64,000 nt of DNA from Elmis aenea (lineage: Eukaryota > Arthropoda > Insecta > Coleoptera > Elmidae): NCBI GenBank assembly GCA_947652605.1, contig OX393576.1, forward strand, positions 54,226,966 to 54,290,965, in the 5' to 3' direction. Below the pieces are notes generated by a model, which was given only the letters and a program-made list of their open reading frames with translations, had not been told where the DNA came from and did no database searches. A program made the translations under genes and the position numbers. Below are positions 56,022 to 64,000 of the stretch, in pieces. The stretch's first letter is position 1. Every line of letters begins with the position of its first letter.

Positions 56022-56192
56022 CTATGTAATTTTACTATGTAAGCGGCGAGAACAGTTCAAATAAGGGAAATTTACATAGTAAAAATACTGTGTTACGCGA
56101 TATTACTATGTGATTTTACTATGTAAGCGGCGAAAACAGTACAAATAAGGGAAATTTACATAGTAAAAGTACATACTGTTGCGCGATAATAC
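56022..56192. repeat. Tandem repeat in the right subterminal region of the CACTA element
   Basis: Two units of about 80 bp, each with TTTTACTATGTAAGCGGCG, AACAGT(T/A)CAAATAAGGG and AAATTTACATAGTAAAA, at about 56022-56098 and 56104-56190. Together with ACAGCACTTTACGTTGG / CCAACGTAAAGTACTGT at 56251-56296 (a hairpin) they form the right-end repeat array. Confidence 0.75.
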
Positions 56193-56323
56193 TATGTAAT
56201 TTTACATAATATATTGTGTAAATTAAAATTTACACGACGTTATGTAATTTTACAGCACTTTACGTTGGTCATATGAGCGCCAACGTAAAGTACTGTAATT
56301 TTACACAACTATTTTTATCAGTG

Positions 56324-56576
56324 TACTGCTATTATGCCATGGTTAAGTTTTTGGTATAGATAGTACGGACAGACGAACAGTTATTTTTGAACATGTACAA
56401 TTTTCCCTCCAACTGGTTATTGTATACCTGTGATAAATAAGGTCCGTTATGGCCCGTTATTTTGAAAAATATTAAATATTTTCATGCATTCGTTGTTCTG
56501 TACTTGAGACAAACAACAGGTTAATTATTTTCATACCAGCTTTTGCGTGCAGTGAATTTTCCTATTTGACACGAAA
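56324..56576. other. Short spacer, possible promoter of the following gene
   Basis: No recognisable motif beyond an AT-rich sequence. Confidence 0.2.
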
Positions 56577-57059
56577 ATGTCTGGTCGAAAAGTGTTTAAT
56601 GCTCAAGCTCGCGAGTTGTTGTTTAATGTGTGGACTTACTTTGTGTCTAAAAAATGTAGTGCCGATACGTTAACTGATGTGAAAAACCGTGTTTCCGACG
56701 CTACCCAAGTGTCTATCAGAACTTTGGAAAGAATTGTGGCAGAACGCTCAAAAAATCAAGATCCAACGTTTTCCACTCCATGCAAAAAACGCAAAACAAC
56801 ATGCCCCATAACCATAACAGATTTGCCTGATTATATTAAAAATTATATCCGTGCTGTAATTCATTCGTTTCACCGCACAGAAGGTTCTCGTGTCACTTTA
56901 GAGAGTTTACGGCAAAAACTTATAAAAGACCTAGATTGGCACGGATCTAAAGGTTCTTTGCGTAGGGTTATAAAAAAAATGGGATTTAAATGGCTAAATA
57001 CTCAAAATAATCGCAAGGTTTTAATAGAGTCTATGAGTATAAGATCACTAAGAATAGAG
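56577..57059 (+). pseudogene. Tc1/IS630-like transposase N-terminal region, split by a pogo-like insertion
   Basis: Starts MSGRKVFNAQARELLFNVW, followed by VSIRTLERIVAER, CKKRKTTCPITITDLPDYI, FHRTEGSRVTLESLRQKL and KGSLRRVIKKMGFKWLNTQN with NRKVLIESMSIRSLRIE. This is the helix-turn-helix / winged-helix N-terminus of an insect Tc1/IS630-type DDE transposase (R.TL..L...+ +.G.....LR..+..+GF+W....NR...IE...I...R). At the TA of the next Tyr codon the pogo-like element is inserted. The frame resumes at 59583 as YLEKIKYFRNQQ and stops after another dozen codons. The DDE domain is not found. Confidence 0.65.
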
Positions 57060-57592
57060 TAGGGTAAAACCCCCAAACGTTGGCACTTCACCAATGATTG
57101 GCACTTCCTTTATATTTTCTTCTATATATAAAAAAGTAAGTTAATTCAGCTGTTAGGAATATTTTTTATGAAATCTGACAACATCGAAGTGCATCCTCGA
57201 ACCATTACGCATGCCGTTGTTTCAAAGATGGCTGAATTATGCGGTTAAATGTGTGACGTCTTCTTCATAAAAGTAAGTTTTTATCAATTTTCATAGTAGT
57301 AGGCTACAGAAACAAGTTGGGTTACTGGCTAGTTTTGTAGTAGTACTATTTGCAAGGTTTTAGTAATAGTATTTTATGATTTTCTGTTAATAATTCTTGT
57401 ACAAAACATAAGATTGGTTAACTTTTTAATTAAAAAAGAGCGGTGCCAACATTTGGTATAGCAATATAGGCTCCCGCTAAATATTGGCACCCGGTGCCAA
57501 CATTTGGGTAAGATAATTTTTGAATTTCGCCAAACATTGGCACATCTATCAAAGTTAGGAATAGGCTCCAGGGTGATGTGTTTTTTTTCCAA

Positions 57593-57964
57593 ATGCCCAA
57601 GATTAAGAAAGATAAAAAATATGTTTAGAAATATTCTGAACAGATTCTTCAAAGTGCTCTGAATGAAGTCAAGTCTAGCATACCTAAGAAAACAGTTTCA
57701 AAAAAATACGGAATACCAAGGTCAACTCTCCAGTTTAGGTTGGGGCCAAAGTTCACAAAACCCGAATTCGGAAGGCATACTTATCTCACGAAAGAAGAGA
57801 AAAATACACTTGTTGAGTATATCCTGGAAAGTCATGAGAAAGGCTTTCCACGAAGAAAAATCGACATTCAGTGTTCAGTCAAGGCTTTCTTAGATGCAAA
57901 CCAAAGGCCAAACCCATTTAACAACAACATACTAGGAAATCATTGGTATAACATAACTAAAAAC
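57593..57964 (+). pseudogene. pogo-like transposase N-terminal DNA-binding region
   Basis: Reads MPKIKKDKKYV, a stop, KYSEQILQSALNEVKSSI, PKKTVSKKYGIPRSTLQFRL, HTYLTKEEKNTLVEYILESH, EKGFPRRKIDIQCSVKAF and PNPFNNNILGNHWY. This is the psq-type HTH (SKKYGIPRSTL) followed by the CENP-B-like second helix domain of pogo-like transposases. One internal stop. It breaks at about 57964, where the post-catalytic part begins in another frame. Confidence 0.8.
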
Positions 57965-58246
57965 GGATACAGCAGAATATCTCTTGCACCCTAAAACACC
58001 CGAAAGAAAAGGAACATACCAGTCTAGAAGATCTTCTTATGTCGTCACCTCTATACAATATAAAAAAGAAATGGAAGTAAAAGAAAAGGCCAAAGAAAGA
58101 AGAGAAGAAGAGAACAGACAAAAGAAATTGATCAAAGAAGACGCTAAGAAAAACATAATTTCAGCGAAAAAAAAACTCAACTACAACGAAGAAAAACTCA
58201 ACTCTAGTCATGAAAAACCAGAAGAACAGAAACACTTTTGCAGATA
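57965..58246 (+). pseudogene. pogo-like transposase post-catalytic linker
   Basis: Frame AEYLLHPKTPERKGTYQS, then YVVTSIQYKKEMEVKEKAKE and a Lys/Glu-rich coiled-coil-like run to a stop at 58244-58246. The HPKTPERKG..... +.PYV.TS....... pattern is the segment after the DDE domain in this family. It adjoins the HTH region directly, so about 250 residues of catalytic core are absent. Confidence 0.7.
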
Positions 58247-58313
58247 AAAATGTTAAAATTGGAACTGATGCTAAAGAAAGTCCTGAAAGTCAATCTCTGA
58301 AGATTGCACTTAA

Positions 58314-58704
58314 CCCTTTCAATACGGTATTTGAAGAATAAGGTTTTCAAATATTTTCGGTAATATTTTGGCTTAATAAAGTATAAAAAGAAGCTTTATT
58401 GGAAAAACATTTTTTTTTCAAACAGATTCTCTTGGAGAAGGTGGTACATATATGTACCACTAGGGTTATATGTGGTTATAGTGTGGTATATATAAGTACC
58501 ACCAGTGTCTAACAAAACCAAATTCTCTTGTGTTGTGTAAAATACTTCAGGGGGCGCACTTGCAGCGTAAACTGTACAATTTGACACTAGGTAGACCTAT
58601 AAAACTGACTGGTACATATCAGAACCATTCACAATGATAAATTACAGTTCTAGTATTTTACAAACTTTCGGTGGTACATATATATACCAGCAGTATGGAA
58701 AGGG
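58314..58704. mobile_element. piggyBac-like MITE nested in the pogo-like element
   Basis: TTAA (58310-58313) then CCCTTTCAATACGG; right end CAGTATGGAAAGGG then TTAA (58705-58708). The 14-bp termini match with one change each way. The interior holds several GGTACATATATGTACC-type palindromes (near 58442, 58487 and 58672). TTAA duplication and CCCTTT tips are diagnostic of piggyBac relatives. It separates the pogo linker from the PHD finger. Confidence 0.88.
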
Positions 58705-58708
58705 TTAA

Positions 58709-59075
58709 AAGTTCTAATAAAATTTTCAACAAGATAAATCGCGAAGTAAATCCAGGAGATTCATGTAGACGCGAATCTGAATCTGAGAAGAAAGAAAAAG
58801 AGCGTCACATAAGAAATCTATTTGAGGATAGTGATTCAGATGAGGACTCAGATATTTCCTTGACAAGTAGCGTGCATTATTCACCACCAAAAAACAATAT
58901 TGTCATACGTAGAGGCCTTTGTTTCATTTGTACCCAGAATATCTACTTGACAAATGTGGGGATCGGATGTCAAAAATGTCGTAGAACCTATCATGTTCAA
59001 TGCCTAAAGTAACGCCAAAACTTCAAGGAAAACTTTATATGTCAAACATGCGCATCACGTGGCTCATTATTGGGC
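58709..59075 (+). pseudogene. pogo-like transposase C-terminal PHD finger
   Basis: Acidic region LFEDSDSDEDSDISLTSS followed by LCFICTQNIYLTNVGIGC, QKCRRTYHVQCLK, a stop, NFKENFICQTCAS. Cysteines C-x2-C, C-x2-C, H-x2-C and C-x2-C make a PHD-type finger. The open part before the stop at 59010 is about 100 codons. The apparent ATG at 58671 lies in the nested MITE and is not the native start. Confidence 0.75.
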
Positions 59076-59582
59076 CTTTAATACTGCAGTATTATATATT
59101 TTTGTTCCTCGGTTAATAAGTATTATTTTATGAAGAATTTTTTTAATTTTTATATATTTTTATAATCTAGATTTTTCAACAATAAACATTATTTTGAAAG
59201 TTATAATTTATTCTATTATACTATGTATCTAAGGTAACCATAAAAACTATATTTTAACTAAAACTACCCTCCCAACCAACCATACCACCCTACATCCCAA
59301 TGGTTCTAACGAACAGTAAGGGGTGCCAATTACTGGAATAATTCAAGTGCCAATCATCGGTATTAATGTGCCAATGACTAGAAAATCGGACCAATTTTAT
59401 AAATTTGAGGAAAAAGGAACATAATTGATCTTAAAAAGAAAAAAATGCAACTGTAAAAGTAAGAACTAACTTTGCGGAATGTAATAAAAATTCATTTTAG
59501 GGCTTTTACATGATAAATTGTTAAATAAACGGTTTTATTTGTCTTTATAGCCTTAAAGTGCCAATGGTTGGGGGTTTTACCC

Positions 59583-61014
59583 TATTTGGAAAAAATTAAA
59601 TATTTTAGAAACCAGCAATGTGTCAAGTATATTTTATCTTTAAATTTTTTGTAAAACGTTTATAATAATGTATACCCGCCTATGGTTTGGGAGTCTGTGG
59701 ACCATATTGTGGCGTCTGCTGCGCGAACTTACCCCCGCTCTTCGCCTTTAAACTTGGATCTGGCAATAGCTTGGTTATTGGTAAAGTTTAAAAAAATTTG
59801 TAATCACTATTGTAATGTACAGTTCCATAGGAAGTTGTTTTGGCGGTGTAAATTTGTTAAAGGTTAAAACTATTTTTGAGTCATGTATATGTCAATATTT
59901 CCGAAAATACATAAACTACTTAAAAATAGTTAACTTTAGACACAAAAAGTTTTGTTCATTTTTGAAAGAAAAAATGATTTTAAATTTAAAAATCTAATAT
60001 ATTTATATAGTGTACAATTTAAAGAGCAAACCAGTCCGCAAAAACAAAACACTTAGTGCAGTTGCAAATAATTTAAGTACTTAACTAAAGAATCGATTTT
60101 CAACTTGTGGACGCTCCCCTTGGGATATGGGGGGGGCAAAATAGCTCTGGTAGCTATACATTGTCCCCCCAATCTCACCTAGTATTGGATTCTTAAGGTG
60201 TTTACCCTTGCGATGTGCACATTTCGATGAACCCAATAGACACAAATGTCATTTACTGTTAGGCCAGTCGTAAAAGCGTTTCTGCAGCGATTAATACATT
60301 AATTAGTCCATAGTTGACGCATGTGCATAACGCAGTTCATGTATCAGTACATGGATTAGTAAATTTGGGTCTGCTGGAACAAACCTTTTATTTAGGATTT
60401 CCAACATTCGAGATATCCTAGAGTGGTAGTCACTGACTTTTGCTTTTCTTTTCCAAGAAGCGTACGCTTAAGTAGCACATTAATAATTTTATATTTAACA
60501 CTATGACTAGCTCTTGATACGTCGCTGGATAAAAACGCTACAATCCTTAGTTGTTTATTTTTAAGCAAGAACGTATGAAATACAACAACTACATCAGTTG
60601 AATCTTTGCAGTTAAAATGCCATTAAAGCCACTCTTAAGTGTGTAAAGTTAATGTGTTTATTTTTGTGCTGCATAAAAGTACATAGGTACTCCAATATTT
60701 ACATTGACCATCAAGTGAAGGACAACATTCCTTTGTTTGCAATGCTGCGACCTCTATTATTATCAAACTTTTATATACGGATTTTCAATTTTTCGTAAAA
60801 AAAATACCAACAAAGAAATTAAATTTTAATAACCAGTTCATGAATAACAAAAGATGAATTGGTATAAATATTTCCATATTTAATAATAATGGAAATATAT
60901 ATTTCGTGTTCAAATGATTCATTTTTTAATCTGATTAACGTTAAATATTCCCTATTATACTGTTGTGTATATACCCGTATTATGTCGCACTTGTTATTCC
61001 CCTGCGCAATATCA
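59583..61014. other. Rest of the split gene, then intergenic
   Basis: 59583-59640 continues the split HTH gene (YLEKIKYFRNQQ). Beyond it lies a 61-codon frame at 59682-59867 (VWESVDHIVASAARTYPRS) that I do not recognise. A G-run/C-run hairpin (GGGGGGGGCAAAATAGC ... CTATACATTGTCCCCCC) sits at about 60129-60172. The rest is AT-rich. Confidence 0.3.
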
Positions 61015-61018
61015 TTAA

Positions 61019-61262
61019 CCTTCGAGCGGGCGCGACTAAAATTATAATATCACCAGGCGCGCAGGATATTTTTTATCTCGTGCGCTATTTGTATGTATTT
61101 TGCTGATTTAATATATTTTGACGGTTCCGAGGGCCATATTTTTGTTTACTATTTATTGTTGAATAGTTGTGGCATACCTAGGTCATAAGGGCATTCACTT
61201 TTTTATGTAATTTTATATTCTTTTTGTCACAGATAGACAGAGTCAGGCTGGACTTTTATATA

Positions 61263-61301
<39 letters not shown>

Positions 61302-61420
61302 GCAAAAACATTGTTTTAGGAATACCTTTGGGTTAGACGGCACCGGGAACTCTCAAAAAAAAGTTATCGCCAAAAATCTTAAAAAGGTATAAATTTTATC
61401 ACTGCGCGCCTGGTCGAAGG
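61019..61420. mobile_element. piggyBac-like MITE, TTAA duplication, contains (ATT)n
   Basis: TTAA (61015-61018) then CCTTCGAGCGGGCGCG; right end GCGCGCCTGGTCGAAGG then TTAA (61421-61424). The inner part of the right terminus (CCAGGCGCGCAG) recurs at about 61052 on the left. A microsatellite of about ten ATT units lies at 61265-61296. No coding capacity. Confidence 0.75.
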
Positions 61421-61431
61421 TTAAATCTAAA

Positions 61432-61983
61432 GTCTGTTTTATACTACACTATTTTTTCGTTTAAGAAAATCGTATACGATTTTCTAGTACGGTGTCAATC
61501 AGTAATTAAAAATCTTGAACAAAAAATTCGTACGAAATTATTACCGTCCCTATATGCGTCCAATTTTAGCATGCGCGCATGCGTATTCTACTGTTATTTT
61601 ATCTGACCGCATGTCATTTGTGGGTTAGGTTAACTGAAACAATCAAACGATGTTAAATACTACTTATTACCGTTAATCCCTCACAATTTATTTTGTAGGA
61701 ATAAATATGTAGTATGGGACAAGCGTTAAATATACGTTAAATTTGAAAATGATTCGCTTTCTGTTGTGATCAAATTGAACATTTGACATGGTTACTCAAG
61801 GTACCAACAAAATGTGATAAAAGTTACTAAAAAGTAACCAAAATATATTGGGGTTTTCGTACCAAAATATAATGCAATGTAAAAGGTCTATATTTTCCAT
61901 GCTAAATTCTTGAACGAAATTTTTGTATCAAAAATCTTATACGATTTTCTTAAACGAAAAAATAGTATAGTATAAAACAGTCT
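61432..61983. mobile_element. Inverted-repeat element of unknown family
   Basis: CTGTTTTATACTACACTATT, TTTTCGTTTAAGAAAATCG and TATACGATTTT at the left pair with AAAATCTTATACGATTTTCT, TAAACGAAAAAATAGTATAG and TATAAAACAG at the right, giving arms of at least 55 bp. TCT occurs outside both ends and could be the duplication. The interior of about 440 bp has no coding similarity. It starts only 8 bp beyond the TTAA of the preceding MITE. Confidence 0.75.
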
Positions 61984-64000
61984 TAAAAAATATATAGTGA
62001 CAGATATAATTGAGTTAAATACAAGGTCGACTGTGATTTTTTTATTAATAGGCTCACCTTTATTATGTCCTTATGGAGGCGATCTTGTTACAAAGTCGAT
62101 GGAATTAGAATGTAAAGTAAGTAAGTTTAGTTACAACTTCTTTATAACCAGAACCATCTCTGTAATAATAAGGGTTGATTCTTTTTCAAAAATTCAGGAA
62201 CATATCCTGTTCGGCTCAATTTAAAATATCTCTAACCTGATATAAATCAAAGAACTTTTTTCTACATTTAGTGATAAAGAAGCACAACAAAATTACGGCC
62301 AGCCTTAGTAGAAATGGATCGTACGAAGCCAGACTTTATTCTTCTACAGACACATTTTTTTCATGTTTTCCAGACTTATTAAGATTCTAATAAAATGAAA
62401 AAAAGCAGTCCATGCGTTTTGTTAAATATACGGGTACGCAATTTTCAGCTCAAAGAACTATTCACTTAAAAGTTAAAAAGTACTCAAGATCTGTGAATCT
62501 TTAAAAAAATTAAAGATATAAAAATTATTTTCAATACATAAAATATTAAATTTGTAGTAATGCTGAACATTAATTATCACAATATATTTTTTTGGATGTA
62601 AGCACGCTTCAATCCCAGCTTTCGAGTGCTACCTTAAAGAAAAAACAAACATTTTCTTACTATTTTTTCGCAAAGTTATTGCTATTTGTATAAATATTCA
62701 TTACGAGCATGTAAGCCTCACCTATTGGATATGTCTAGAAACTGGTTCCTCGAATTACTATAATGTCTTGAGTTTCAACATATGGATGGCAGTACATACT
62801 AATTTTAATGTATGTAAAATTAAACAAGTACAAATTACATTTTTTTTTTTATTAATACAAAATTTTGAACTTACTTTAAAATATTTAAAAAAAATACGTT
62901 AGTTACAGGATGTTTAACTATCTTTCCTAATGTTTTTGGATATAGAAAGCCGTAGAAGCGAAAAAGGATAAAAATGTATCGCTTTTTGAGCTGATTAAAA
63001 ATCAGTTTGCAAATATCAGATAAACTCAAATAATAATTAAAAAAACTTTTTGTTTTCCTAGTATATCTGTCTTTTTTTTAACAGTTATACAAGACCAAAA
63101 ATCGAAAGGTAGCATTTGTTTTTGGTGATCTATAAAAATATATTTTAGGCTAAATTGAACTGTTATTTTTTAAAAATTTTTAGTTCTTAGCAACTTTTGT
63201 GTTGATATATTATGTTTCACATTCATTAGTGAAAATTTGCATAGTTTAAAACTTTAAAATAACCAAACATTTAGTTGCAAGTACAACTTACGATATTTTA
63301 GCGTGTGTTTATAATGATGACTTATTCAAAAATTTTAATGCATTTTTGCGTTTAACTATTTAGTTATTTTATTAAATAAAAATAGCAAATAACTTTAATT
63401 TTATAATTTTCAAGAAGTAGTTCCTGGATTTAAAAAGGGTTCAAGCAATTCTCAAACATCAAATAAATAATCAACATTAAAAACTGTAGTATTTATATCC
63501 TATTCAACTTTTTTTACGAATTAGGTACATAAATTCAAGTTTTATTTACTTTTCATTGCTTAGAGAAATTTGTTTTTAAAATTTGTAATTTTTTAGTATT
63601 TTGCATTATCCTCAAAAAGTTGGTAAAATTAATAAATTTTGAAAATGTATTAAATATCTTTCATAATTTTTGCCTACTTTAATAAAACAGATATTGGTGT
63701 TATTCACAGAAATGTACCTACTTAAAGTGGTAGATTTTGTCACCTTACTAACATTTTTGATATTGATAATACAAATTTTATATTTTTTGCGTTTAAACAC
63801 GGATTATGTTAAGGTAAATACCAAACTGTAATTGAAGCACGTCAATCGCATTTATCAGGTATCGTAATAAAAACTTGTGACCATAATACATCATTATTCA
63901 TACTCACAATAACTATAATTATCGCCAGTTTTATTCAAAATAAAAACATGACATTCTTGATTATTGCTCAATCCATTGACCTGGAAAATCCCAAAATCCG
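61984..64000. other. Intergenic, no gene seen
   Basis: AT-rich. A 75-codon frame at 61997-62224 has no recognisable domain. No terminal repeats or other structures that I can support. Confidence 0.35.

Larger units (their letters stand above)
49565..56323 (+). mobile_element. CACTA/EnSpm-like transposon, two genes, both ends present
   Basis: CACTGATAAAAAT at 49565-49577 and its exact complement ATTTTTATCAGTG at 56311-56323 bound 6759 bp. TA directly outside both ends is a possible 2-bp duplication. The subterminal regions are full of short motifs in both orientations (ATTACAGTAC, TTTTACATA, ACATAGTAAAA), as in CACTA elements where they bind transposase. Inside are a zinc-finger transposase gene (49930-52566) and a spliced second gene (53011-54763), both on the plus strand. 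Two MITEs (52610-52766, 54974-55919) have inserted between and after the genes without breaking them. CACT(A/G) termini and a KHHYILHYPYLI / LRFESKHRFFK-type transposase together support the superfamily call. Confidence 0.85.
57062..59582 (+). mobile_element. pogo-like element, TA duplication, catalytic core deleted
   Basis: Left TA|GGGTAAAACCCCCAAACGTT, right GGTTGGGGGTTTTACCC|TA. The motif GTGCCAA..(A/T)TTGG occurs many times near both ends (57440-57550 and 59320-59400, for example GCCAACATTTGG and GTGCCAATGACT). Encoded fragments: N-terminal HTH region, post-catalytic linker, PHD finger. A 391-bp piggyBac-like MITE is nested at 58314-58704. Confidence 0.88.

Noticed and set aside
60120..60180. 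G-run/C-run hairpin as a terminator or regulatory RNA
   Set aside because: A single imperfect hairpin in intergenic DNA with no adjacent gene; no support for function.
61265..61296. (ATT)n tract as a LINE tail
   Set aside because: It lies inside a TTAA-flanked MITE with no LINE sequence next to it; treated as a microsatellite.

Overview
This window looks like a piece of a large, AT-rich insect nuclear genome, possibly a beetle. The evidence is intron-bearing genes with GT..AG splice sites, recognisable exons of a Spaetzle-type Toll ligand, and a dense load of insect-style transposable elements: piggyBac, mariner, pogo, hAT, CACTA and non-LTR retrotransposons. No bacterial or organellar features, rRNA or CRISPR array was seen, and no tRNA was recognised by eye. 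The species call is inference only.

Host gene content is small. The only confident host gene is on the minus strand: spaetzle-like exons at 31988-31832, 30583-30193 and 29121-28902 (stop codon included). Their splice phases agree and they encode a seven-cysteine cystine-knot domain after a likely processing site. A further minus-strand exon candidate lies upstream at 47507-47219. Introns of this gene carry palindromic miniature elements.

Layout: 0-4 kb has local repeats and a piggyBac element with a long intact transposase ORF whose 3' end is replaced by a hAT terminus. 4-13 kb has decayed piggyBac and LINE pieces and a pogo-like element (11.1-12.6 kb). 13-17 kb has two long foldback elements, one nested in a hAT element with a perfect 8-bp target duplication. 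17-28 kb has three decayed LINEs, one cut by a mariner-type MITE that is itself cut by a hAT element. 28.9-32 kb has the Spaetzle exons. 32.5-34 kb is a 1.55-kb foldback mariner derivative with a small helix-turn-helix ORF in its loop. 35-43 kb has mariner fragments, more foldback elements and a LINE with a long open reverse-transcriptase frame. 43-49 kb has small palindromic and hAT MITEs. 49.6-56.3 kb is a 6.76-kb two-gene CACTA/EnSpm-like transposon. 56.6-59.6 kb is a Tc1/IS630-like N-terminal gene split by a second pogo-like element that carries a piggyBac-like MITE. 61-62 kb has two more MITE-like elements.

The most notable unit is the CACTA element at 49565-56323: matching CACTGATAAAAAT termini, subterminal repeats, a 878-aa zinc-finger transposase with a candidate D441/D528/E688 triad, and a four-exon second gene whose splice phases reconstruct a 491-aa protein. 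Also notable are two different pogo-like elements that each kept the N-terminal DNA-binding region and C-terminal PHD finger but lost the catalytic core, and a perfect 60-bp spacer-less palindrome at 43916-43975.
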